8,015 bases of DNA from Candidatus Sordicultor fermentans (GCA_002385475.1 DGDO01000051.1:12634-20648), one strand, 5' to 3'. Shown: positions 1 to 5,865, counted from the stretch's first letter. A program made the numbers and translations. Notes: generated by a model from the sequence alone, not told the origin.

Positions 1-45
1 AGCGATGACTGTTCTACCTGTAATAATGGGGGAAGTGGCTTGTAA
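1..45 (+). CDS. Possible 3' end of an upstream gene (partial)
   Basis: Frame 1 is open from the window edge to a TAA at 43-45 and would encode a 14-residue tail containing a CxxC pair (DDCSTC) and a Gly/Ser-rich end. The next gene starts 9 bases later, which is the spacing expected if this is the tail of an operon neighbour. The fragment is too short to assign to a family, and frame 2 is also open here, so this is only a possibility. Confidence 0.25.
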   Translation, partial: SDDCSTCNNGGSGL

Positions 46-53
46 TAAAAGAG

Positions 54-683
54 ATGGACACCTGGGGATATCTTTTAATTGCTGGATTATTAGTTCTTTT
101 TGCCTTCTTGTGGGGGGCAAGAAGAAAGGGTTCCTCGGTTTCAGTATCTGAATTCTGGCAAGAAAAGGAGAAAGAATTCGGAGAAAATAAAATTCTTTCT
201 GGATTTTCTCGCTATTTAGGAGGTCATCCTCGTTTTGAGGCAGTGAGCGATGGCCTCCTTTTTTTAATGTCTAAGAGTTTGTGGTTTGAAAACTTTGAAA
301 AGGGTCCTAACATTTTTGGCATTACTCCTCCTTTTGAAAAAGTAATTTTTCGTATCCTTCTCTCGCAAATAGAAGAAGTGGAATCTCTTCCAGAAAAAGA
401 GTTGTTAAAAAGGGGTTTTGAAAGCCAATTGTGGAGATATCGTCGCCTGTCTCCTCGCCCTTTTTATCTTGCTGTTAAGTATAAAGATGAGTGGGAAAGA
501 GAGAGAACTCTCTACTTTGATAGTATGGTCGATGCGGATACCTGGAAACAGGAGCTGGAAAGGGCTAAAAGCAATTATATTCCGGAAGAAGAAATAAAAG
601 AAAGTGGAGTTTGCCCCCAGTGTGGGAAAAAGATAGATCCTGATTTTAAACTTTGCCCTTATTGTGGGTGCAGGCTTTCTTAA
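54..683 (+). CDS. Membrane-anchored protein with C-terminal zinc ribbon, unknown function
   Basis: I do not recognise a named family. The 209-residue protein has one hydrophobic N-terminal segment (about residues 5-20) followed by arginines and a lysine, consistent with a membrane anchor and a cytoplasmic body. The middle (about 55-170) alternates hydrophobic and charged residues with several aromatics, and could be a PH/GRAM-like fold, though that is only an impression. The C-terminus is a clear zinc ribbon: CPQC at 187-190 and CPYC at 201-204, about ten residues apart, with an extra Cys at 206. In-frame stops at 21-26 leave ATG 54 as the only canonical start. The Shine-Dalgarno match upstream is weak (G-rich, 28-38). 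The stop codon overlaps the ribosome-binding site of the P1 peptidase gene, so the two are probably co-transcribed. The ORF is certain; the function is unknown. Confidence 0.85.
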   Translation: MDTWGYLLIAGLLVLFAFLWGARRKGSSVSVSEFWQEKEKEFGENKILSGFSRYLGGHPRFEAVSDGLLFLMSKSLWFENFEKGPNIFGITPPFEKVIFRILLSQIEEVESLPEKELLKRGFESQLWRYRRLSPRPFYLAVKYKDEWERERTLYFDSMVDADTWKQELERAKSNYIPEEEIKESGVCPQCGKKIDPDFKLCPYCGCRLS

Positions 684-688
684 GGAGG
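682..688 (+). promoter_or_regulatory. Ribosome-binding site for the P1-family amidase
   Basis: AAGGAGG lies directly on the stop codon of the preceding gene and 4 bases before the ATG at 693. It is a near-perfect anti-SD match with rather short spacing. It fixes the start at 693 and suggests translational coupling with the zinc-ribbon gene. Confidence 0.7.
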
Positions 689-692
689 CAAG

Positions 693-1580
693 ATGTCTTT
701 TCAAGCAGGACACTATCAGGATTTTTCCAAGGCTACAGGGTGCACGGTTTTTTTATTTGAACAGCCTAACCGAGCAGTGGCTGCGGTGCGAGGGGGAGCT
801 CCGGGAGGTCGAGAAACTGCTACTCTTTTTCCCGGAAACCTGGTAGAGGGAGTAGATGCCATATTCTTTAGCGGAGGTAGCGCTTTAGGTCTTTCCTGTG
901 GAGAAGGAGTGGTGGATTTCTTGCGGGAAAGAAAAAAAGGATTTAAGACTCCGGGGGGAACAGTTCCCATTGTAGCTGGAGCGGTGATTTATGATTTAGA
1001 AGTGGGAGAACCAGCTTTCCCCGATAGAGAATGGGGATACAATGCTGCGTTGTCTTCAGAAAAAGTGGTAAAAGAGGGAACTATCGGGGCAGGAACGGGA
1101 GCTACCGTGGGTAAACTTATGGGAATGGAAGGAGCAGCAAAGGGAGGGTTTGGAAAAGGAAGGGCAAAAGTAGAAGGGGAGGAAATATCTGCATTTGTGG
1201 TTACTAATTCCTGGGGAAATATCTATCACCCCCGAACTGGAGAGTTGGTGGCAGGGGTTAAAATGAAAGGAAGAGGGACAACGTTTTCTCCTTTCAATAC
1301 CACTTTGACTCTGGTGGTTTTTGATTTTTTCCTCTCCCGAGAAGAGCTATTCTCTCTTGTGGGCGTAGTTCACTCTGCTCTAGCATCTTGCATTCGCCCT
1401 TTTGCCACTCTCTATGATGGCGATACCATTTTTTTGGTATCTACGGGGAAAAAGAAAGTGAGTAATTACCTATCTTTAATTTCGGGGATTTATGAAAGTG
1501 TCACAGAAGGAGTTTTGAATTCGGTTACCAAAGCCACAGGGCTGGCTGGAATTCTCGCTAAAAATGATATAATAGTTTAG
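693..1580 (+). CDS. P1 family peptidase/amidase (S58, DmpA/NylC-like, self-cleaving)
   Basis: This is an N-terminal-nucleophile hydrolase of the P1/S58 family, which cuts itself into two subunits and hydrolyses N-terminal or non-standard amide bonds. Family motifs appear in order: TGCTV near 15-19, VRGGAPGGRET at 32-42, a Ser/Gly-rich FFSGGSALGL loop at 58-67, GAGTGATVGK at 132-141, VTNSWGN at 170-176, NTTL at 202-205 and YDGDTIF at 241-247. By comparison with NylC, autocleavage is expected between Asn202 and Thr203, making Thr203 the nucleophile. Lys141, Asn172, Asp242 and Asp244 fill the catalytic positions. At 295 residues it is slightly short for the family but has every motif. No signal peptide is seen, so it is probably cytoplasmic. 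The natural substrate is unknown. Some relatives are beta-aminopeptidases, which is suggestive beside pantothenate genes, but a separate promoter follows. Confidence 0.92.
   Translation: MSFQAGHYQDFSKATGCTVFLFEQPNRAVAAVRGGAPGGRETATLFPGNLVEGVDAIFFSGGSALGLSCGEGVVDFLRERKKGFKTPGGTVPIVAGAVIYDLEVGEPAFPDREWGYNAALSSEKVVKEGTIGAGTGATVGKLMGMEGAAKGGFGKGRAKVEGEEISAFVVTNSWGNIYHPRTGELVAGVKMKGRGTTFSPFNTTLTLVVFDFFLSREELFSLVGVVHSALASCIRPFATLYDGDTIFLVSTGKKKVSNYLSLISGIYESVTEGVLNSVTKATGLAGILAKNDIIV
1565..1573 (+). promoter_or_regulatory. Extended -10 promoter for the transporter-coaX operon
   Basis: TGATATAAT is a perfect extended -10 (TG, one base, TATAAT) lying inside the last codons of the amidase gene. No good -35 is visible at 17 bases upstream, but extended -10 promoters can work without one. 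Transcription would begin near 1580, leaving a leader of about 97 bases before the TTG at 1677. Confidence 0.55.
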
Positions 1581-1586
1581 TTTTAC

Positions 1587-1604
1587 CGCTGACCACAGGC
1601 AGCG
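1587..1604 (+). promoter_or_regulatory. Hairpin in the leader of the transporter-coaX operon
   Basis: CGCTG (1587-1591) and CAGCG (1600-1604) are perfectly complementary. CC (1593-1594) and GG (1598-1599) can extend the stem past a single bulged A, leaving an ACA loop. There is no U-run after it, so it is not an intrinsic terminator. A second, weaker stem (1629-1635 with 1649-1655) follows before the ribosome-binding site. It could be a regulator-binding or mRNA-stability element; I recognise no riboswitch class. Confidence 0.4.
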
Positions 1605-1605
1605 A

Positions 1606-1625
1606 GTTGGTTGATTGGTTAGTTA
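1606..1625 (+). repeat. Degenerate tetranucleotide repeat in the operon leader
   Basis: Five consecutive 4-base units read GTTG, GTTG, ATTG, GTTA, GTTA (consensus RTTR). They lie between the leader hairpin and the ribosome-binding site in non-coding DNA. The function, if any, is unknown; the array is short and imperfect. Confidence 0.45.
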
Positions 1626-1663
1626 GTGTTTTTTCTCGTCTGGTATCTGAAAAGAACTGGAAC

Positions 1664-1670
1664 GGAGGTG
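1664..1670 (+). promoter_or_regulatory. Ribosome-binding site that fixes the TTG start at 1677
   Basis: GGAGGTG is followed by six T residues and then TTG at 1677, an optimal spacing. This argues against the longer reading from GTG 1626, whose first 17 residues lie in leader DNA and do not resemble the transporter family. The T8 run (1671-1678) forms both the spacer and part of the start codon. Confidence 0.7.
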
Positions 1671-1676
1671 TTTTTT

Positions 1677-2177
1677 TTGGAGAAAAGAACTAAGAAGTTC
1701 GTGTTGGCTGGTGTTTTGGGGGCAGTGTCAGTGATTTTGAGCCTTACTCCTTTGGGGCTTATTCCCGTTCCCAATCTTGCTTCTTACGCTACTACCATGC
1801 ACATACCTGCTATAATAGGGGGTATTATAGGTGGCCCGGAGGTGGGGGCTTTAGTGGGATTGATTTTAGCATTTTCCACTCTCCACCTGTTTGCCGGTAA
1901 TGTTTTGGCTTGTGTCTTGCCCCGTCTTTTGATTGGAGTGGTAGCTTATTACATCTGGAAGTGGTCGGGGAAAAAAGACTGGGGAGTGGTTCTGGGAAGC
2001 CTGGGGGGAACTTTTATCAACACCATAGGGGTGCTGGGCTTAATGGTGGTGACAGGTTTCTTTACCTGGGCGCAGGTTTTGCCTGTTTTTGTCCTTAATG
2101 GGAGTTTGGAATTAGTCGTTTCTGGTATTATAGTGCTACCTTTAGTACGTATTTTGAGGCGGGTGGTGAAGTTTTGA
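1677..2177 (+). CDS. ECF transporter S component, probable pantothenate-specific (PanT-like)
   Basis: This is an integral-membrane substrate-binding subunit of an energy-coupling-factor vitamin transporter. Such subunits pair with a shared EcfT/EcfA1/EcfA2 module, which is not in this window. The 166-residue protein has about five to six hydrophobic segments and little else. The hallmark region is MHIPAIIGGIIGGPEVGALV (41-60), a short loop between helices typical of the ECF S-component family, and the C-terminal helix has LELVVSGIIVLPLV near 144-157. The start is TTG 1677, chosen for the strong GGAGGTG six bases upstream. The stop overlaps the TTG start of coaX by 4 bases (TTGA), so the two are translationally coupled. 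CoaX phosphorylates pantothenate, so pantothenate is the likely substrate, inferred from context and not from binding residues. Family assignment is firm, substrate moderate. Confidence 0.88.
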   Translation: MEKRTKKFVLAGVLGAVSVILSLTPLGLIPVPNLASYATTMHIPAIIGGIIGGPEVGALVGLILAFSTLHLFAGNVLACVLPRLLIGVVAYYIWKWSGKKDWGVVLGSLGGTFINTIGVLGLMVVTGFFTWAQVLPVFVLNGSLELVVSGIIVLPLVRILRRVVKF

Positions 2178-2944
2178 GTAGAATTTTAGTAATTGATGTG
2201 GGAAATACCCATACCACCTGGGGAGTGTATGAGGATAAAGCGCTTCTTTCTAACTGGCGAGTATCCACCTCCCCCTACCGTACTTCTGATGAATGGAGCT
2301 TTTTGCTTCAAAACCTCCTGGAAGGGGAAGGAATTAAAAGGGCTACTTTAGACAGTGTGGTTGTTTCCTGTGTGGTTCCACCAGTTTTGGGTGCTCTTGA
2401 GTATCTTTTCCGGGAAAAGTGGCTCCTTCCTTATCTTTTTGTAGGACCGGGAGTTAAAACTGGCCTTTCTCTTCGGGTAGAGGCTAAAGAAGTGGGAGCA
2501 GACCGGGTAGTCAATGCTTTAGCTGCTTCTTCTCTCTATGGAGGAGATTTAATTATCGTGGACTTCGGCACTGCCACCACTTTTTGTGCGGTAACCAAAA
2601 ACAGGGAGTATCTGGGGGGCGTGATTGCTCCGGGAATAAGCATATCGGCTGAAGCACTTTACGAGAAGACCGCCAAACTCCCCCGGGTGGATATTGAAGT
2701 TCCTTCCCACATTGTAGGTAAAAATACAGTGGAAGCTATGCGTACCGGGATTTTTTTTGGTCATATTGGCTTATGCCGGGAGATTGTGAAGAGGATGAAA
2801 GAAGAATTTTCCCTGGAGGCAAAGGTAATAGGCACAGGGGGGTGGAGTGTTTTTTTGCACCGTTACTGTGATTTCATTGATGTTTTTAACCCGGTTTTAA
2901 CTCTGGAAGGTTTGAGGATTATCTATGAGCTCAACCAAGAATGA
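2174..2944 (+). CDS. coaX: Type III pantothenate kinase
   Basis: CoaX catalyses the first step of CoA synthesis, ATP-dependent phosphorylation of pantothenate. Unlike CoaA it is not feedback-inhibited by CoA, and it uses a monovalent cation. The 256 residues match the family's usual length and carry all ASKHA-fold motifs: IDVGNTHT at 7-14 (phosphate 1), GPGVKTGL at 91-98, GADRVVNA at 108-115 with Asp109 as the expected catalytic base, DFGTATT at 130-136 (phosphate 2), GGVIAPGI at 148-155, GKNTVEAM at 182-189, a TGG at 221-223 and LTLEGL near 242-247. The start is TTG 2174, directly giving the expected N-terminus and overlapping the transporter stop. The last 20 bases overlap the bactofilin gene. 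A T8 run at 2751-2758 encodes Ile-Phe-Phe and is a possible slippage site. Identification is secure. Confidence 0.96.
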   Translation: MSRILVIDVGNTHTTWGVYEDKALLSNWRVSTSPYRTSDEWSFLLQNLLEGEGIKRATLDSVVVSCVVPPVLGALEYLFREKWLLPYLFVGPGVKTGLSLRVEAKEVGADRVVNALAASSLYGGDLIIVDFGTATTFCAVTKNREYLGGVIAPGISISAEALYEKTAKLPRVDIEVPSHIVGKNTVEAMRTGIFFGHIGLCREIVKRMKEEFSLEAKVIGTGGWSVFLHRYCDFIDVFNPVLTLEGLRIIYELNQE

Positions 2945-3293
2945 AGAACAAGAATTAGCCATTGTAGGGGGACAGTCTAAAATTAGAGGTAGTTTTCAAG
3001 GAGGGAATTTTTTGATTGTGGAGGGGGAATTTGCTGGTTCAATCCAGTGCCAAGAGCTGGTAATAACGAGAAGAGGGAAGATAGAAGCTTGGGTGGAAGT
3101 GGAGAATATGGAAGTGTGGGGAGAGGTCAATGGTTTTTCCCGGGTGAAGAAAGTAATCTGTCGCAAAACCTCTCGCATAGGGGGTTGCATTATGGGAGGA
3201 GGTATCGCTTTAGAGCCAGGGGTCGTAATTGAAGGAGCATTGGCTTTTGAAAAAGCGGAGGATGTAGAGAATGAAGGAAAAGAGAGTAGTTAG
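2925..3293 (+). CDS. Bactofilin (polymer-forming cytoskeletal protein), small
   Basis: Bactofilins form non-polar beta-helical filaments that scaffold envelope proteins. The 122-residue protein has the family pattern: a short polar N-terminal tail (1-15), then regularly spaced hydrophobic/Gly positions from about 20 to 105, for example KIRGSF, GEFAGSI, VEGEFAGS and VVIEGAL, and a short charged C-terminal tail. The rungs are irregular between about 50 and 90 compared with classical bactofilins. There is no membrane segment. ATG 2925 is preceded by GAGG (2914-2917) at 7 bases and lies inside coaX. The last 23 bases overlap the next gene. A second bactofilin is encoded at 7405-7833 on the other strand, so the two could co-polymerise. 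Family assignment is good, function inferred. Confidence 0.85.
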   Translation: MSSTKNEEQELAIVGGQSKIRGSFQGGNFLIVEGEFAGSIQCQELVITRRGKIEAWVEVENMEVWGEVNGFSRVKKVICRKTSRIGGCIMGGGIALEPGVVIEGALAFEKAEDVENEGKESS

Positions 3294-4176
3294 TGCGAGC
3301 CTGGGTTCCTCGAAAAGAAATCATCGTGCAGAAGTAGAGCTTTTGGGTTGTAGAGTCTTTATAGAGAGAATAGGAGTAGATGGAGATAAAAAAAGGTTTG
3401 TAGAGCTATTGCAAAGTTTGGATGGCAAAGTGGATGCTATTGGTTTAGGGGGAGCAGACCTCTATCTGCGGGCAGGACAGTATCACTATGAGGTAAAAGA
3501 TGTAGCGCGATTGGTCTCTGTGCTCCGGGAAACGCCCATTGTGGACGGAGGAGAGTTAAAAGATACCTGGGAGAGAGAAGTCCCTCGCTATTTGCGAGAA
3601 AGTGAGGGAATAGAATTTAAAGGGAAAACCGCTTTAATAATGAGCGGAATGGACCGTTACGGATTGGCCGAAGGTCTTCATCAGGAAGGATGTAATCTTC
3701 TCATTGGAGATCTACCTTTTGCGGTGGGCGTTCCTGTGGCTCTGCGGAAGTTAGGGACTCTCCGTTTTTTGTCGGTATTGATGATGCCTGTTTTGCGCCG
3801 TCTTCCCATTGATGTTCTTTATCCTACGGGGGAAAAGCAGGAGGAGCATCAGCCTCGTTTTAGTGGTTACTTTGAAAAAGCAGACATAATTGGAGGAGAT
3901 TTTCTTTATATCTGGCGTTTTATGCCTGATCGTTTACCGGGTAAAATGATAATCACCAATACTGTTACCTCGCAAGATATATCGGAGATGAAAGAAAAAG
4001 GAGTAAAGGTTCTGGTTACCACTACCCCGGAGATGAACAATCGTTCTTTTGGTACTAATGTTTTACAGGCTATTTTTGTGGCTGTTCTGGAAAAGAAGCC
4101 CGAAGATATAAAACCGGAAGAATATTTAGAGTTGATGAAAGAGTTGAATATTAAGCCCCGAGTGATAAAATTATGA
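3271..4176 (+). CDS. Conserved uncharacterised protein of the 'quinate 5-dehydrogenase' annotation family
   Basis: I recognise this as a conserved protein of anaerobic bacteria often auto-named quinate 5-dehydrogenase, but I see no shikimate/quinate dehydrogenase (AroE) signature, so the name is doubtful. In 301 residues the visible conserved-looking blocks are: N-terminal VVSASLGSSKRNH (6-18); AIGLGGADLYL (56-66); VDGGELKDT (91-99); a central KTALIMSGMDRYGLAEGL (119-136) that looks like a strand-loop-helix nucleotide-binding unit; GDLPFAVGVP (146-155); and a C-terminal half with VTTTPEMNNRSFGTN (249-263). No membrane segment is seen. CGGAGG (3256-3261) precedes ATG 3271 by 9 bases. The start lies within the bactofilin gene and the stop overlaps the acetyltransferase ATG as ATGA. 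The fold may be two Rossmann-like domains, but the reaction is unknown. Confidence 0.85.
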   Translation: MKEKRVVSASLGSSKRNHRAEVELLGCRVFIERIGVDGDKKRFVELLQSLDGKVDAIGLGGADLYLRAGQYHYEVKDVARLVSVLRETPIVDGGELKDTWEREVPRYLRESEGIEFKGKTALIMSGMDRYGLAEGLHQEGCNLLIGDLPFAVGVPVALRKLGTLRFLSVLMMPVLRRLPIDVLYPTGEKQEEHQPRFSGYFEKADIIGGDFLYIWRFMPDRLPGKMIITNTVTSQDISEMKEKGVKVLVTTTPEMNNRSFGTNVLQAIFVAVLEKKPEDIKPEEYLELMKELNIKPRVIKL

Positions 4177-4739
4177 CCTGTCTTTATAAAAAGGATAAAA
4201 AGATATACAATATTGAAGCTATGGAAGGAAAAGTTTTGACTATAAGAAAAGCGCAGCTGGAAGACCTTCAGCAAATCACCGAGATTTATAACGAAGCGGT
4301 ATTGAAAACCATCTCCACTTTTCATCTCTACCCTCGTTCCTGGGAAGAGCAAGTAGGGTGGTTTAAAAGCCATGGAGATAAGCATCCACTTTTAGTAGCA
4401 GAAGAAAATGGTTTTGTGATAGCCTGGGCGTGTTTGAGCCCCTATTCTGATAGAGAGGGTTATCAGCATACGGTTACGGACTCTATATATGTAAGGGAGG
4501 AATTTCGTCGTCAGCATATTGGCTATGAGCTTTTGAGTTTTCTTGCAGAGGAGGCTCAAAAGCTGGGTTATCATTCGGTTGTAGCTTTTATTGCCCGGGA
4601 AAATTTAGCCAGTATCAGGCTTCATGAGAAAGTGGGTTTTTTGTACCGGGGAGAATTGAAAGAAGTAGGTTTCAAATTCGGTAAATGGGTAGATGTGTGT
4701 CTCTATCAGAAAATGCTGGAGGGGGGAGAGGGAAGATAA
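4173..4739 (+). CDS. GNAT N-acetyltransferase, PAT (phosphinothricin acetyltransferase)-like
   Basis: The protein transfers an acetyl group from acetyl-CoA to a small-molecule amine. The PAT/YwnH-type subfamily includes enzymes acting on phosphinothricin and methionine sulfoximine, though chromosomal copies often have other amino-acid substrates. Visible features are IRKAQLEDLQQITEIYNEAV (24-43), the acetyl-CoA motif around VREEFRRQHIGYELL (107-121), ENLASIRLHEKVGF (143-156) and FKFGKWVDVCLYQ (167-179), the last two being hallmarks of the PAT group. In motif A the usual central Gly of RxxGxG is His115. The start is uncertain. ATG 4173 overlaps the previous stop (ATGA), but the domain begins only near residue 22. 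ATG 4221 or TTG 4236 (with GGAAGG upstream) would give a more typical N-terminus. It overlaps the Rad52 reading frame downstream. Confidence 0.88.
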   Translation: MTCLYKKDKKIYNIEAMEGKVLTIRKAQLEDLQQITEIYNEAVLKTISTFHLYPRSWEEQVGWFKSHGDKHPLLVAEENGFVIAWACLSPYSDREGYQHTVTDSIYVREEFRRQHIGYELLSFLAEEAQKLGYHSVVAFIARENLASIRLHEKVGFLYRGELKEVGFKFGKWVDVCLYQKMLEGGEGR

Positions 4740-5275
4740 AAAGCAGGGAGATTTTAGAGAAAAAATTCCCTAAAAAAGAAGTAAAAACTCGCCCGGGGAG
4801 AAAGGGGCAAGAGGTTTATTATCTGGAAACAGCTTCGGTGATTCGAAGATTGAATGAGGCCTGGGAAGGTGATTGGTCTTTTGAAGTAAAAGACAAAGGT
4901 ATAGACCGGGAAGCCGGTTGTGTGTGGGTTCTGGGAAGATTGACCTGCGGGGGAGTGGTAAAGGAGCAGTTTGGCTCTAAAATTATCTCTCTGAGCTCTG
5001 ATGGGGCTATGGTTGACTTAGGCAGCGACCTGAAGGCAGCAACAAGTGATGCGCTGAAAAAATGTGCTACCCTTCTGGGAGTGGGGATTTACCTTTACGA
5101 GGAGGAAGACGAAGCTCTTTCTCGCCGGGCTTCGCAAAAACAGAAGGATTTTTTGCGTGATCTTTTAAAAGAAAAGGGCAAAGCAGTTGATGAAGAGATG
5201 CTCAAGACCATCTCTTCTGAGGAAGCTTCTCGTTTGATTGATGAGTGCTTAAAGAAGGAAGAGAGTAAAAAATAA
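4685..5275 (+). CDS. Rad52/Rad22-family single-strand annealing DNA repair protein
   Basis: Rad52-family proteins bind ssDNA and anneal complementary strands; in prokaryotes most are phage-borne. The Rad52 core spans about residues 24-140 (ATG 4685 numbering). It has EVYYLETASVIRRLNEAW (43-60), GDWSFEV (62-68), and the diagnostic block SDLKAATSDALKKCATLLG (114-132) followed by GIYLYE. The C-terminal helical tail (about 150-192, QKQKDFLRDLLKEKG and EEASRLIDECL) resembles an accessory module seen in other annealing proteins. The start is not settled. ATG 4685 and GTG 4697 are the only canonical in-frame starts, but they lie inside the acetyltransferase gene with poor ribosome-binding sites. A very purine-rich SD region (4718-4732) sits just before ATA 4736, which would overlap the upstream stop as ATAA. 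No phage genes are adjacent. Confidence 0.88.
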   Translation: MGRCVSLSENAGGGRGKIKSREILEKKFPKKEVKTRPGRKGQEVYYLETASVIRRLNEAWEGDWSFEVKDKGIDREAGCVWVLGRLTCGGVVKEQFGSKIISLSSDGAMVDLGSDLKAATSDALKKCATLLGVGIYLYEEEDEALSRRASQKQKDFLRDLLKEKGKAVDEEMLKTISSEEASRLIDECLKKEESKK

Positions 5276-5281
5276 CTGAAT

Positions 5282-5295
5282 AAGGAGAAGGAGGG
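5282..5295 (+). promoter_or_regulatory. Tandem ribosome-binding sites before the AmaP-like gene
   Basis: Two SD sequences lie head to tail: AAGGAG (5282-5287) and AAGGAGGG (5288-5295). The first is 8 bases from TTG 5296, the second 6 bases from GTG 5302; both starts are in the same frame. The stronger site favours GTG 5302, which also gives the more family-like N-terminus (MNFW). Confidence 0.6.
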
Positions 5296-5301
5296 TTGGC
5301 T

Positions 5302-5865
5302 GTGAACTTTTGGGGAAAGTTTTTCACTTTCATTGTAGGAATAATTCTGATAGGTATGGCTCTGGGGATGATAGCTATAACCTTCAATCTGGTGCCTCTT
5401 CTTACCCTTCAGGAATGGGTGGTTGCCACTTATTTGTTTTTTAGCCAGAATATTTTCTCCCAGGCTTTAGGAGTTATATGTACTGTTATTCTCGTTCTGG
5501 TGGCCCTTTTAATTTTTCGGCTGTTAATACCTAAACGGGAGAAATCCCTTATATATCACACCGAGCAAGGGGATATAAGAGTTTCTTTTGATTCGTTGCA
5601 GTCTCTGGCTCAAGAAGCTCTGCGGGGTTTTGATGAGATTTTGCAATCCCGAGCAGAAGTAGAAAAAGTGGGGAATGAAGCCCGTTTGATTCTCCATCTT
5701 ATAGTAAAACCCGAAGCCTCCATTCCTGAGCTTTCGCCTATCATTCAAAATAGAGTAAAAGAAAAAATTGAGCGCCAGACCGGTGTAATTGTTAAAGAAG
5801 TTAAGCTGACTATCGACTTAAAATCAGAGGATAAAGAGGAGAAAGAAGAGGAAGAGACGGTTTAA
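5302..5865 (+). CDS. amaP: AmaP-like membrane protein with Asp23 (alkaline shock) domain
   Basis: AmaP anchors the abundant Asp23 protein to the membrane in Gram-positive bacteria and is linked to envelope stress. This 187-residue protein has two transmembrane segments (about 9-30 and 53-76), separated by an extracytoplasmic loop and followed by the basic PKREK stop-transfer. A cytoplasmic Asp23-like domain follows (about 84-172): VSFDSLQSLAQEAL at 94-107, ARLILHLIVKPEASIPEL at 127-144 and IIQNRVKEKIERQTGVIVKE at 147-166. The tail after 174 is almost entirely Glu, Asp and Lys. The start is GTG 5302 (TTG 5296 is the in-frame alternative). It follows rad52 by 26 bases and is the last gene of the plus-strand operon. 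Its final 42 bases overlap the convergent methyltransferase gene. No separate asp23 gene is in the window. Confidence 0.85.
   Translation: MNFWGKFFTFIVGIILIGMALGMIAITFNLVPLLTLQEWVVATYLFFSQNIFSQALGVICTVILVLVALLIFRLLIPKREKSLIYHTEQGDIRVSFDSLQSLAQEALRGFDEILQSRAEVEKVGNEARLILHLIVKPEASIPELSPIIQNRVKEKIERQTGVIVKEVKLTIDLKSEDKEEKEEEETV

Noticed and set aside
19..27. Possible extended -10 (TG, then AATAAT) before the first gene
   Set aside because: It matches five of six bases, but the -35 would be off the window and the leader would cut through the weak SD; too little to support a promoter call.
2..154. Second open frame over the first gene's 5' end (frame 2, from the window edge)
   Set aside because: It ends at a stop inside the zinc-ribbon gene and its composition is not protein-like; the overlapping 54-683 frame has a clear membrane segment and zinc ribbon.
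1585..1604. Ribosomal protein L10-leader-like sequence
   Set aside because: The bases around the hairpin faintly recall the L10 leader, but no ribosomal genes follow and the full L10 leader architecture is missing.
1626..1676. N-terminal extension of the transporter from GTG 1626
   Set aside because: The strong SD at 1664-1670 with optimal spacing to TTG 1677 and the family N-terminus show the upstream codons are leader.
4204..4211. Internal -10-like TATACAAT before the acetyltransferase domain
   Set aside because: No -35 and no TG extension; AT-rich chance match inside an operon.
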